A program made the position numbers and the translations under genes. Below the pieces are notes generated by a model. That model did not search any database and was not told the DNA's origin. It was given only the letters and a program-made list of their open reading frames with translations. A DNA stretch of 20,837 nt from Chitinophagaceae bacterium UBA4412. GTDB taxonomy: Bacteria; Bacteroidota; Bacteroidia; Chitinophagales; Chitinophagaceae. Positions 8,078 through 14,643 of the stretch are shown here, piece by piece. Within the stretch, counting starts at the first letter, position 1. Every line of letters starts with the position of its first letter. Location of the stretch: NCBI GenBank assembly GCA_002400445.1, contig DGQO01000124.1:8364-29200 (forward strand). Reading direction: 5' to 3'.

Positions 8078-8387
8078 CACCAGCAGTTCTGTTGAGCCGA
8101 AAAAATTAGTTGATCTTAAGAATAAGACTGGTAATCTTTACGAATCTATCACGATTATTGCCAAGCGTTCTAACCAGATCAACATTACCATTAAGGAAGA
8201 ATTGCACAATAAGCTTGAGGAATTTGCAAGCCATACAGATAGCCTGGAAGAAATTCATGAAAACAAAGAGCAGATAGAAATTTCACGGGCTTACGAGAGA
8301 ATGCCCAACCCTGCATTGCTGGCTACCACTGAGTTTTTAGAGGATAAGGTTTATTATCGTAAAAACGATGAAGATCTGTTTAGCTAA
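8046..8387 (+). CDS. rpoZ: RNA polymerase omega subunit (Bacteroidota-type RpoZ/Rpb6-like)
   Basis: This 113-residue protein would be the small omega subunit, which binds beta-prime and assists RNA polymerase assembly. The clearest signature is NLYESITIIAKRSNQI (about 30-45), which matches the omega helix consensus N.YE...I.AKR...I. The following ISRAYERMPNPALLATTEFLED region fits the C-terminal part of the Bacteroidota form. It is more divergent than proteobacterial omega, and it lacks the typical first residues MARVTVED; the N-terminus MSKIRRQLSANTSS looks disordered. The ATG at 8046 lies 32 nt inside bamD, which suggests coupled expression. No other in-frame ATG precedes the conserved part. 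A strong hairpin terminator follows. The call rests on motif and gene order, not on a search. Confidence 0.8.
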   Translation: MSKIRRQLSANTSSSVEPKKLVDLKNKTGNLYESITIIAKRSNQINITIKEELHNKLEEFASHTDSLEEIHENKEQIEISRAYERMPNPALLATTEFLEDKVYYRKNDEDLFS

Positions 8388-8429
8388 GCACAATTTTACC
8401 TATTCTTTTAAAGAAGAAATCATACTTTT

Positions 8430-8456
8430 AACGACGGTGCTTACCGTCGTTTTTTA
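8430..8456 (+). terminator. Rho-independent terminator between rpoZ and coaBC
   Basis: A perfect stem AACGACGGT (8430-8438), tetraloop GCTT, ACCGTCGTT (8443-8451), continuing into TTTTTATTT. It ends about 6-12 bases before the coaBC ATG at 8463. It either ends the bamD-rpoZ transcript or attenuates readthrough into coaBC. Confidence 0.85.
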
Positions 8457-8462
8457 TTTACC

Positions 8463-9656
8463 ATGATTGAGCGAAAAAAAATTCTTTTAGGTATCACAGG
8501 CAGCATTGCAGCCTACAAAACCGCTAACCTGGTGAGACTATTGGTAAAGGCGGGTGCCGATGTGAAAATAGTGATGACTGCGCCCGCTGCTGATTTTGTA
8601 ACACCCCTTACCTTAAGTACTGTTTCCAAAAATGAAGTATTATCAAATCTTAGCCTCGGGAGCAGTTGGACTAACCATGTAGCGCTGGGAAGGTGGGCAG
8701 ATGTAATGCTTATTGCTCCACTCAGTTGCAACACGTTGGCAAAAATGTCTGCGGGGCTCTGCGATAATCTGTTGATGGCTGTTTATCTTTCAGCTACTTG
8801 CCCGGTAATAGTAGCTCCCGCTATGGATGAAGATATGTGGAAGCATCCTACCACAAAACGCAATCTTCGCACGCTGGAGGGATTTGGTAATCGCATTATT
8901 CCCCCGGGCTCTGGTGAACTCGCCAGTGGTTTGTTTGGTGAAGGAAGAATGGCTGAACCAGAAGCTATTGTTCATTGGTTAACAGTGTTCTTTGCAAAGC
9001 AAACTCAGTTAAAAGGGAAAAGAGTGTTGGTGACTGCTGGGCCTACACAAGAAGCGATTGACCCAGTGCGCTATATCAGTAATTATTCTTCCGGAAAGAT
9101 GGGCATTGCCATCGCCCGGGAATTAGAACAGCGTGGTGCTGAGGTGAAACTAATTTTAGGCCCGGTTACTGAACATGCTCTAACGAATATTGAAACCCAA
9201 CATGTGAAAAGCGCCAGGGAAATGCTGGAAGCTTGTACAGCAAGTTTTACAAATTGCGACTGGCTGATCATGAGCGCTGCAGTTGCCGATTACAAGCCAG
9301 CTAATCCTGCAGATCAAAAGATTAAGAAGAAGGAAACTGTACCGTCTATAATATTAGAAGAAACCCAGGATATTCTGGCCACTTTGGGTGCACAAAAAAA
9401 GCCCGGACAATTTCTTGTTGGGTTTGCCTTAGAAACGGAACATGGAAAGGAAAATGCTCTGAAAAAATTGGCTTCTAAAAACGCCGACATGATTGTACTG
9501 AATAGTTTGCAGGATAAAGGAGCTGGGTTCGGATTATCAACTAACAAAGTGACGATATTCGACAAGAATGGAGGCGAATATTTCTTTGAAACTAAAACGA
9601 AAGAAGCAGTTGCTGCAGATATCATTGATACCTTAATACAATTTATTCATGAATAG
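8463..9656 (+). CDS. coaBC: Bifunctional phosphopantothenoylcysteine decarboxylase / phosphopantothenate-cysteine ligase CoaBC
   Basis: CoaBC makes 4'-phosphopantetheine for coenzyme A: the CoaB half ligates cysteine to phosphopantothenate and the FMN-dependent CoaC half decarboxylates the product. The 397-residue length is normal. CoaC half: GITGSIAAYK (FMN-binding start), NHVALGRWAD (active-site His at 72), IAPLSCNTLAKMSAG, APAMDEDMW (119-126), and the flap GELASGLFGEGRM (151-163). CoaB half: VLVTAGPTQEAIDPVRYISN (189-208), SSGKMGIAIARE, SAAVADYKP, KIKKK and NADMIVLNSL. Two positions differ from the E. coli enzyme: Asn of PxMNxxMW is Asp (D122), and the flap Cys appears to be Ser. The start lies 12 bases after a terminator-like hairpin; the 3' end overlaps porD by 8 nt. 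Confidence 0.96.
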   Translation: MIERKKILLGITGSIAAYKTANLVRLLVKAGADVKIVMTAPAADFVTPLTLSTVSKNEVLSNLSLGSSWTNHVALGRWADVMLIAPLSCNTLAKMSAGLCDNLLMAVYLSATCPVIVAPAMDEDMWKHPTTKRNLRTLEGFGNRIIPPGSGELASGLFGEGRMAEPEAIVHWLTVFFAKQTQLKGKRVLVTAGPTQEAIDPVRYISNYSSGKMGIAIARELEQRGAEVKLILGPVTEHALTNIETQHVKSAREMLEACTASFTNCDWLIMSAAVADYKPANPADQKIKKKETVPSIILEETQDILATLGAQKKPGQFLVGFALETEHGKENALKKLASKNADMIVLNSLQDKGAGFGLSTNKVTIFDKNGGEYFFETKTKEAVAADIIDTLIQFIHE

Positions 9657-10566
9657 AATTTTTGCTTTGTTGTTTGCTTCCATGTTATTTGGAAATGTGC
9701 AGGCACAGGAACTTAACGCCCGGGTAACGGTAGTGGCAAACCGTGTGGGTACAACGGTGAATAAAAGTACTTTTCTTACACTTCAAACAGCGCTTACCAA
9801 TTTTTTAAATAATCGTAAATGGTCAAGTGAAACGTATAAGCCCGGCGAGAAAATTGACTGTAATTTTTTGCTCAACCTTGAGCAAACCTCCGAACAAAAT
9901 GTTTATTCAGCATCTCTCACCATCCAATCTGCCCGACCGGTTTTTAATACAAGTTATCTTTCGCCAATTATAAATTTTAAAGATGACAATGTTATTTTCA
10001 AGTACCAGGAATTCCAGGTGTTGGAATTTAATGATAACAGGGTGAGCGGCTCTGATGCATTAGTATCTAATCTTACGGCGGTGATGGCTTATTATGCAAA
10101 CCTGGTAATTGCTTTTGACAAATTATCTTTTGCTGCAAAAGGAGGAGATAGTCATTTTCAGAAGGCGCAAAATATCGTGAACAATGCACCCGATGGCCGT
10201 GGGATCACCGGATGGAAAGCATTTGACGGCGTTCGTAACCGTTACTGGCTGGTAGAAAATATGCTGAACAGCCGTTATAATGTAATGCATGACGTGTATT
10301 ACAATTATTACCGGCAGGGGCTGGATAAAATGTTTGATGATGAAAATGTTGCCCGAAATGAATTACTCAATGTGCTTAACCTGCTCAATGGTTTCAACAG
10401 CGAGAATCCTAATACAATGATTAACCAGTTTTTTTTTCAGGGAAAATCTAATGAGCTCATTAAAATATTTTCGAAGGCAAAGCCAATGGAAAAAGCCCGG
10501 GCTTCGGAGCTTCTGCAAAAGATGGATATTACAAATGCTACAACTTATAAGGATCAATTAAAATAG
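9649..10566 (+). CDS. porD: DUF4835 family protein, PorD of the type IX secretion system
   Basis: The 305-residue protein has a signal peptide (FALLFASMLFGNVQA, cleavage likely after A19) and should be periplasmic or outer-membrane associated. I recognise the family from ELNARVTVVANRVG at the mature N-terminus, the TFLTLQTALTNFLNNRKW segment, and QSARPVFNTSYLSPIINFKD. RNRYWLVENMLNSRY and YNYYRQGLDKM follow later. This corresponds to DUF4835 (PF16119), which databases name PorD of the type IX secretion system; its exact molecular role is not known to me. Its place directly after coaBC, with an 8-nt overlap, is usual for Bacteroidota. In several relatives recN follows, but here a small lipoprotein gene does. 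The family call is firm, the T9SS role is inherited from the family name. Confidence 0.85.
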   Translation: MNRIFALLFASMLFGNVQAQELNARVTVVANRVGTTVNKSTFLTLQTALTNFLNNRKWSSETYKPGEKIDCNFLLNLEQTSEQNVYSASLTIQSARPVFNTSYLSPIINFKDDNVIFKYQEFQVLEFNDNRVSGSDALVSNLTAVMAYYANLVIAFDKLSFAAKGGDSHFQKAQNIVNNAPDGRGITGWKAFDGVRNRYWLVENMLNSRYNVMHDVYYNYYRQGLDKMFDDENVARNELLNVLNLLNGFNSENPNTMINQFFFQGKSNELIKIFSKAKPMEKARASELLQKMDITNATTYKDQLK

Positions 10567-10946
10567 TGAGACTCGCCTGCATCATATTAGCCTGCCTTTT
10601 TTTGGGGTCTTGTAAAACCGATAAGGTTCCAAAAGATGTTTTGGAACCAGAAAAAATGCAAGCCGTTTTCTGGGACTATATACGTGCAGATGTTTTTGCA
10701 AAAGAATATCTTTCTGCTGATAGCACTAAAAACGCTGAAAAGGAAAACGCCCGATTACAACAACTTGTGTTTGATAAACACAAAGTTTCCAAATCTACTT
10801 TCTATAAAAGTTACGATTATTATATGCATCATGAAACGGTGCTCACAGGTATGCTCGATACGATGCTCGTTCGGCAGCAAGCTTTGCATGATTCCGCTGA
10901 TGCCCGCCGCAACAGGGCGATACGCCCTATTGAAGAAATCAAATAA
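10566..10946 (+). CDS. DUF4296 domain lipoprotein
   Basis: This is a 126-residue predicted lipoprotein: MRLACIILACLFLGSC places the lipidated Cys at 16. The mature part matches DUF4296 in layout: DVLEPEKMQAVFWDYIRADVF near the N-terminus, then a helical FDKHKVSKSTFYKSYDYYM segment and a charged C-terminus. Its function is unknown to me. The start is GTG (10566), which shares one base with the porD stop in TAGTG; this makes translational coupling likely. No ATG exists upstream in frame without running into porD, and a later start would lose the lipobox. The scoA gene follows after 9 bases, so the lipoprotein sits oddly between an envelope gene and CoA-transferase genes on what appears to be one transcript. 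Confidence 0.85.
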   Translation: MRLACIILACLFLGSCKTDKVPKDVLEPEKMQAVFWDYIRADVFAKEYLSADSTKNAEKENARLQQLVFDKHKVSKSTFYKSYDYYMHHETVLTGMLDTMLVRQQALHDSADARRNRAIRPIEEIK

Positions 10947-10955
10947 ACCAGGCTC

Positions 10956-11654
10956 ATGAAAAAGACAGTGCGCAATGCTGCTGAAGCCATTGCAGATATT
11001 AAAAATAACCAAACCCTTCTCCTGGGTGGATTTGGCCTCTGCGGTATTCCGGAAAATTGTATTGCAGCCCTTGTGGAAAAGGGCGTTTCGGGCCTTACCT
11101 GTATTGCCAATAATGCCGGTGTTGATGATTTCGGCATTGGTTTGTTACTGCAACGTAAGCAGTTAAAAAAAATGATTGCTTCCTATGTGGGTGAAAATGC
11201 TGAGTTTGAACGGCAACTATTAAGTGGAGAGTTAGAGGTAGATCTTATTCCACAGGGTACCCTTGCAACCCGCTGCATGGCTGCCGGCTATGGTATGCCC
11301 GCAATTTTTACACCCGCAGGTGTGGGCACGGAAGTGGCCAAAGGAAAAGAAATACGAAACTTTAATGGAAAGGATTATTTGCTGGAGTACGCTTTTGACG
11401 CAGACTTTGCATTAGTGAAGGCCTGGAAGGGAGATACGCAGGGAAACCTGGTGTACAGAGGTACTGCCAGAAATTTTAATCCGCTGATGGCCATGGCGGG
11501 CAAAATTACCATTGCAGAAGTAGAAGAACTGGTACCGGCAGGGAGTCTTGACCCCAACGAAATTCATACCCCGGGCATATATGTACATCGTATTTTCCAG
11601 GGAGAAAACTATGAAAAGAGAATTGAGCAGCGCACGGTACAGGCGAAACAATAA
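10956..11654 (+). CDS. scoA: Succinyl-CoA:3-ketoacid CoA-transferase, subunit A
   Basis: Subunit A of a class I CoA-transferase that moves CoA from succinyl-CoA to acetoacetate, allowing use of ketone bodies or ketogenic breakdown products. The 232-residue length is standard. Family landmarks are LLLGGFGLCGIPENCI (about 24-39, the GGFG.CG.P signature), NNAGVDDFGIGLLL, ASYVGENAEFERQ, ELEVDLIPQGTLATR and FTPAGVGTEV. The C-terminal part includes LVYRGTARNFNP and AEVEELVPAG. The 18-base gap to subunit B confirms the pair. The substrate is inferred from the family; related CoA-transferases for acetate or butyrate are close, but these motifs fit SCOT best. Confidence 0.93.
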   Translation: MKKTVRNAAEAIADIKNNQTLLLGGFGLCGIPENCIAALVEKGVSGLTCIANNAGVDDFGIGLLLQRKQLKKMIASYVGENAEFERQLLSGELEVDLIPQGTLATRCMAAGYGMPAIFTPAGVGTEVAKGKEIRNFNGKDYLLEYAFDADFALVKAWKGDTQGNLVYRGTARNFNPLMAMAGKITIAEVEELVPAGSLDPNEIHTPGIYVHRIFQGENYEKRIEQRTVQAKQ

Positions 11655-11672
11655 ATCATTAAATGCTTCATC

Positions 11673-12329
11673 ATGGCTTTAACAAAATTTGACATAGCAA
11701 AACGTATTGCCAAAGAATTACAGGACGGCTTTTATGTAAATCTTGGAATTGGTATTCCAACCCTGGTGGCGAATTATATTCCGGAAGCTGTGAACGTGGT
11801 GTTGCAAAGTGAAAATGGCTTGCTGGGTATGGGACCGTTTCCAGAGGAAGGAAAGGAAGATGCTGATCTGATTAATGCAGGTAAGCAAACCATAACAACA
11901 CTGCCCGGATCGGCCTTTTTCGATAGCGCTATGAGCTTCGGCATGATCAGGGCAGGCAAAGTAGACCTTACTGTACTTGGCGCTATGGAGGTGAGTGACA
12001 CCGGAGATATAGCAAACTGGAAAATTCCCGGTAAAATGGTGAAAGGTATGGGAGGCGCTATGGATTTGGTAGCTAGTGCAAGAAATATTATTGTGGCCAT
12101 GATGCACACTAATCCGAAAGGGGAGAGCAAATTGCTGCCCGCTTGTACGCTGCCACTTACTGGAATTGGATGCGTGAAAAAAATTGTTACAGACCTTGCT
12201 GTGCTGCAGGTTTCGCAGCGGGGATTTGAACTGCTGGAAAGAGCGCCGGGTGTATCAGTACAAGAGATAAAAGACAAAACTTTGGGCAAACTTTACGTTC
12301 CCGAATTTGTTCCTGAAATAGAGTTGTAG
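11673..12329 (+). CDS. scoB: Succinyl-CoA:3-ketoacid CoA-transferase, subunit B
   Basis: Subunit B carries the catalytic glutamate that forms the glutamyl-CoA thioester. The 218-residue protein has [14 protein letters not shown] (22-35), then [10 protein letters not shown] with E47 as the expected catalytic residue, then [34 protein letters not shown] and [19 protein letters not shown] follow. The C-terminus with [13 protein letters not shown] is also typical, so the protein is intact. It is the last gene of the forward cluster. No hairpin terminator is evident after it; the following 416 bases hold only a pseudogene remnant on the other strand and inverted repeats. Confidence 0.94.
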   Translation: MALTKFDIAKRIAKELQDGFYVNLGIGIPTLVANYIPEAVNVVLQSENGLLGMGPFPEEGKEDADLINAGKQTITTLPGSAFFDSAMSFGMIRAGKVDLTVLGAMEVSDTGDIANWKIPGKMVKGMGGAMDLVASARNIIVAMMHTNPKGESKLLPACTLPLTGIGCVKKIVTDLAVLQVSQRGFELLERAPGVSVQEIKDKTLGKLYVPEFVPEIEL

Positions 12330-12343
12330 ATGGCTAAAGCCTG

Positions 12344-12594
12344 TTATCTCGGAACTACATTGCCGCTGCCGGAAATATGGGTAGTAACCGTGGGACTACC
12401 TTGGTAGTAAACGTTTTCGCTGCCGCTAATGATTGCGGTCAAACTTTGACTAACACTGGTTTCTACATTGCCGCTACCTTTTATCTTAACCTCTGCGTTC
12501 TACTTTGAAAATCGAAAACAGATAAATCTGCAGAACCCGTTATCGCTACTTCTAATTTTTTAGTACTACCGCCTTGCATGCTGAAATAGCTGAG
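12344..12594 (-). pseudogene. Frameshifted C-terminal remnant of a DUF2807 (head-GIN domain) gene
   Basis: On the minus strand, the frame ending at TAA 12344-12346 reads NAEVKIKGSGNVETSV, then IISGSENVYYQGSPTV, then HISGSGNVVPR. This is the repeating GSGNV beta-helix pattern of DUF2807 (putative auto-transporter adhesin, head GIN) proteins, which are common in Bacteroidota and end in just this way. Reading upstream, this frame meets a stop at 12500-12502. The homology continues in another frame as GGSTKKLEVAITGS and ADLSVFDFQS, joined there by a one-base loss. Nothing recognisable remains beyond about 12594, so the N-terminal half and the signal peptide are gone (family members are usually over 200 residues, about 83 remain). 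I infer a decayed cell-surface protein gene. Confidence 0.8.
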
Positions 12595-12732
12595 CCTAGC
12601 CCCGATCGTAATGGAAAGGGCTGAGGAACGAAGCGCTTGCAATGAAGAGCGGGAGGCTTTTGCAAGGAGTTCATATTGGCCGATGCTCTATATCTTTTCT
12701 TCCGGCAATGTTTGCAAAAGCAATAGCCTCCC
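12595..12732. repeat. Block of overlapping inverted repeats between the DUF2807 remnant and pckA
   Basis: Several complementary arms are packed here. CCTAGCCC (12595-12602) pairs with GGGCTGAGG (12618-12626, one bulge). CTTGCAA (12636-12642) pairs with TTGCAAG (12660-12666). GGGAGGCTTTTGCAA (12651-12665) pairs with TTGCAAAAGC plus GCCTCCC (12712-12721 and 12726-12732, a 4-base bulge), with a loop of about 46 bases. AAGCGCTT (12631-12638) is itself palindromic. The block begins 14 bases beyond the pckA stop. It has no U-tract on either strand, so a simple intrinsic terminator does not fit; a REP-like intergenic repeat or an mRNA 3'-end structure is possible. Confidence 0.6.
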
Positions 12733-12745
12733 TTGCCTGGTTCTA

Positions 12746-14353
12746 CTAAGATATTTTTGGACCTGCAAACAGAACTTCACGGCTTACACCGGATTCATAC
12801 TTTTTAAAATTCTGCACAAACATATTTGCAAGTTCTTTAGCCTTTTCGTCATATTCTGCCTCACTCTTCCAGGTATAGCGTGGGCTTAAAATTTCTGAGG
12901 GAACACCCGGACAAGTCCTGGGCATCATCACCCCAAAAATGCGATGAGGGCTGTATTCCACATTTTCCAACTGGCCTTGCAGGGCCGCGGTAATCATTGC
13001 TCTCGTAAACTGTAAGTTAATGCGTTCCCCCACGCCATAAGGGCCTCCACTCCAGCCTGTGTTCACCATCCAAACGTTTACATTATGTTCACTCATTTTC
13101 TCTCCCAGCATCTGTGCATACTTGCCAGGATGGAGAGGTAGAAAGGGTGCACCAAAGCATGCACTAAATGTGGCTTTTGGCTCCGTAACTCCCGCTTCTG
13201 TACCAGCCACTTTGGCTGTATATCCACTGATAAATTGATACATTGCCTGCCCGGCATCGAGCTTGCTCACTGGCGGTAAAATACCGTAAGCATCTGCGGT
13301 AAGAAAGAAAATATTTTTCGGCGTAGCACCAATAGAAGGTTGAAGGGCATTACTTATAAAATCTAAGGGATAGCTTACTCTTGTGTTCTCCGTAATTTTC
13401 TTGCTGCTGAAATCAATAATATTGGTTTGCTCAAAAAAACTTACGTTTTCTAAAAGTGCTCCTGGCCTGATGGCCCGAAAAATTTCCGGTTCTTTTTCTT
13501 CACTCAGGTCAATTGTTTTAGCGTAACAGCCTCCCTCAAAATTAAAAACGCTGTTCTCCGTCCAGCCATGTTCGTCATCTCCAATGAGCATTCTTTCCGG
13601 ATCTGCACTTAAGGTGGTTTTACCTGTACCGCTCAGCCCAAAAAATATTGCTGTATCTCCGCCCTTACCCATATTGGCACTACAATGCATACTAAGGACA
13701 CCCGCCTTTTGTGGCAACACATAGTTTAGCATGCTAAAAATGGATTTCTTTATTTCTCCGGTGTACCCTGTTCCACCAATGAGGATGGTCTTGTGTTTGA
13801 AACTCATTATAGCGAAATTCTCTCCCCTTGTACCATCTGTAGCAGGGTCTGCTTTAAAGCCGGGTGCTTGTATAATATGCCAGTCTGGGCTAAAGTTTAC
13901 CAGCTCCGTTTCTTTGGGTCTGATAAACATGTTGTAGCAAAACAGGTTGTGTGCAGGCTGCTCGTTAATAACCCGGAGTTTGAGTTGGTATTTCGTTTCG
14001 GCACAGGCAAAACAATCCCGTACCCAAAGTTCTTTACCGGTAAAGTAAGCCAGCATTTTCTCTTTGAGTTGAAGAAAATATTTTTCTTCCATAGGTATGT
14101 TGAATTCATTCCAGTTTACGGTGTCGGCAGTGATATCATCTTTTACTGTAAACTTATCCTTGGGACTTCGGCCGGTAAACTTGCCGGTTTGGATAACGAG
14201 TGCTGCTTTATCATTTAAAGTGCCTTCTTTTCTTTGCAGCGTTTGCTGGGTGAGCTGCGATGGTGAAAGTTGATAATGGACCGGGCCGGTATTATGCAAA
14301 CCAAGCGTACCCAAAGCTCCGTGCGGGGCTTCAGTAAGAGTAGTTACTGACAT
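12746..14353 (-). CDS. pckA: Phosphoenolpyruvate carboxykinase (ATP)
   Basis: PckA converts oxaloacetate and ATP to phosphoenolpyruvate, CO2 and ADP, the entry step of gluconeogenesis. The 535-residue length fits the ATP-using family. Visible motifs are TGRSPKDKF (60-68, substrate Arg), GGTGYTGEIKKSIF (193-206, Mn-ligand Lys), MHCSANMG (His 223), P-loop GLSGTGKTTLS (239-249), kinase-2 LIGDDEHGW (256-264), ENSVFNFEGGCYAKTIDL, NTGWSGGPYGVGERI and RTCPGVPSEIL. These distinguish it from the GTP enzyme. It is monocistronic in this window, divergent from pepP with 290 bases between the starts, and has its own Bacteroidota-type promoter. Its position beside scoAB puts ketoacid use and gluconeogenesis together, though on opposite strands. 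Confidence 0.97.
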   Translation of the reverse strand: MSVTTLTEAPHGALGTLGLHNTGPVHYQLSPSQLTQQTLQRKEGTLNDKAALVIQTGKFTGRSPKDKFTVKDDITADTVNWNEFNIPMEEKYFLQLKEKMLAYFTGKELWVRDCFACAETKYQLKLRVINEQPAHNLFCYNMFIRPKETELVNFSPDWHIIQAPGFKADPATDGTRGENFAIMSFKHKTILIGGTGYTGEIKKSIFSMLNYVLPQKAGVLSMHCSANMGKGGDTAIFFGLSGTGKTTLSADPERMLIGDDEHGWTENSVFNFEGGCYAKTIDLSEEKEPEIFRAIRPGALLENVSFFEQTNIIDFSSKKITENTRVSYPLDFISNALQPSIGATPKNIFFLTADAYGILPPVSKLDAGQAMYQFISGYTAKVAGTEAGVTEPKATFSACFGAPFLPLHPGKYAQMLGEKMSEHNVNVWMVNTGWSGGPYGVGERINLQFTRAMITAALQGQLENVEYSPHRIFGVMMPRTCPGVPSEILSPRYTWKSEAEYDEKAKELANMFVQNFKKYESGVSREVLFAGPKIS

Positions 14354-14374
14354 AGCAATCTTTTTGATTCGCTA

Positions 14375-14409
14375 CAAATGTAGGGTTTGAGGTTTTCCTG
14401 CTTTTCAAA
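14375..14409 (-). promoter_or_regulatory. Bacteroidota-type promoter for pckA
   Basis: On the minus strand, a -33 TTTG (14409-14406) is followed by 23 bases and a perfect -7 TACATTTG (14382-14375). Transcription would start near 14365-14370, giving a leader of only about 15 bases before the ATG at 14353. The spacer is at the long end of the reported range. Confidence 0.6.
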
Positions 14410-14643
14410 TTGGGAGTTCCAAATCGATAAAGTTTTCAATCGACCGCTTATTTCTTTGGTCAAAATGCGACCTGTTTGGATAGTTTTTTAAACATCGTTT
14501 TGTATTTATGCTTAAATATTAAACAGTACAAATTTTTTGAGAATTTTCCCCGGCAGTGCCAGGTACATCCAAAATCTATAAGACGTATATTGCACAATCG
14601 TTTTTATCAACGATGCAGTTTATATAAATTTAAAACAGCATTC

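Noticed and set aside
11774..12289. Long minus-strand frame (171 codons) inside scoB
   Set aside because: It is the antisense shadow of an intact, well-conserved gene; its Ser/Pro/Ile-rich composition is an artefact of the opposite strand.
12611..12889. Plus-strand open frame of about 92 codons across the gap between scoB and pckA
   Set aside because: It crosses the inverted-repeat block and the antisense of the pckA 3' end, has no family features, and its neighbourhood is explained by a pseudogene remnant on the other strand.
14596..14615. Small hairpin ATCGTT/AACGAT upstream of pepP
   Set aside because: A 6-bp stem with no T-run and no conserved context; too weak to call a terminator or regulatory element.
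14476..14643. N-terminal extension of aminopeptidase P by 56 residues
   Set aside because: It is translated AT-rich intergenic DNA with no signal peptide or domain; the ATG at 14644 gives the family's normal start and length.
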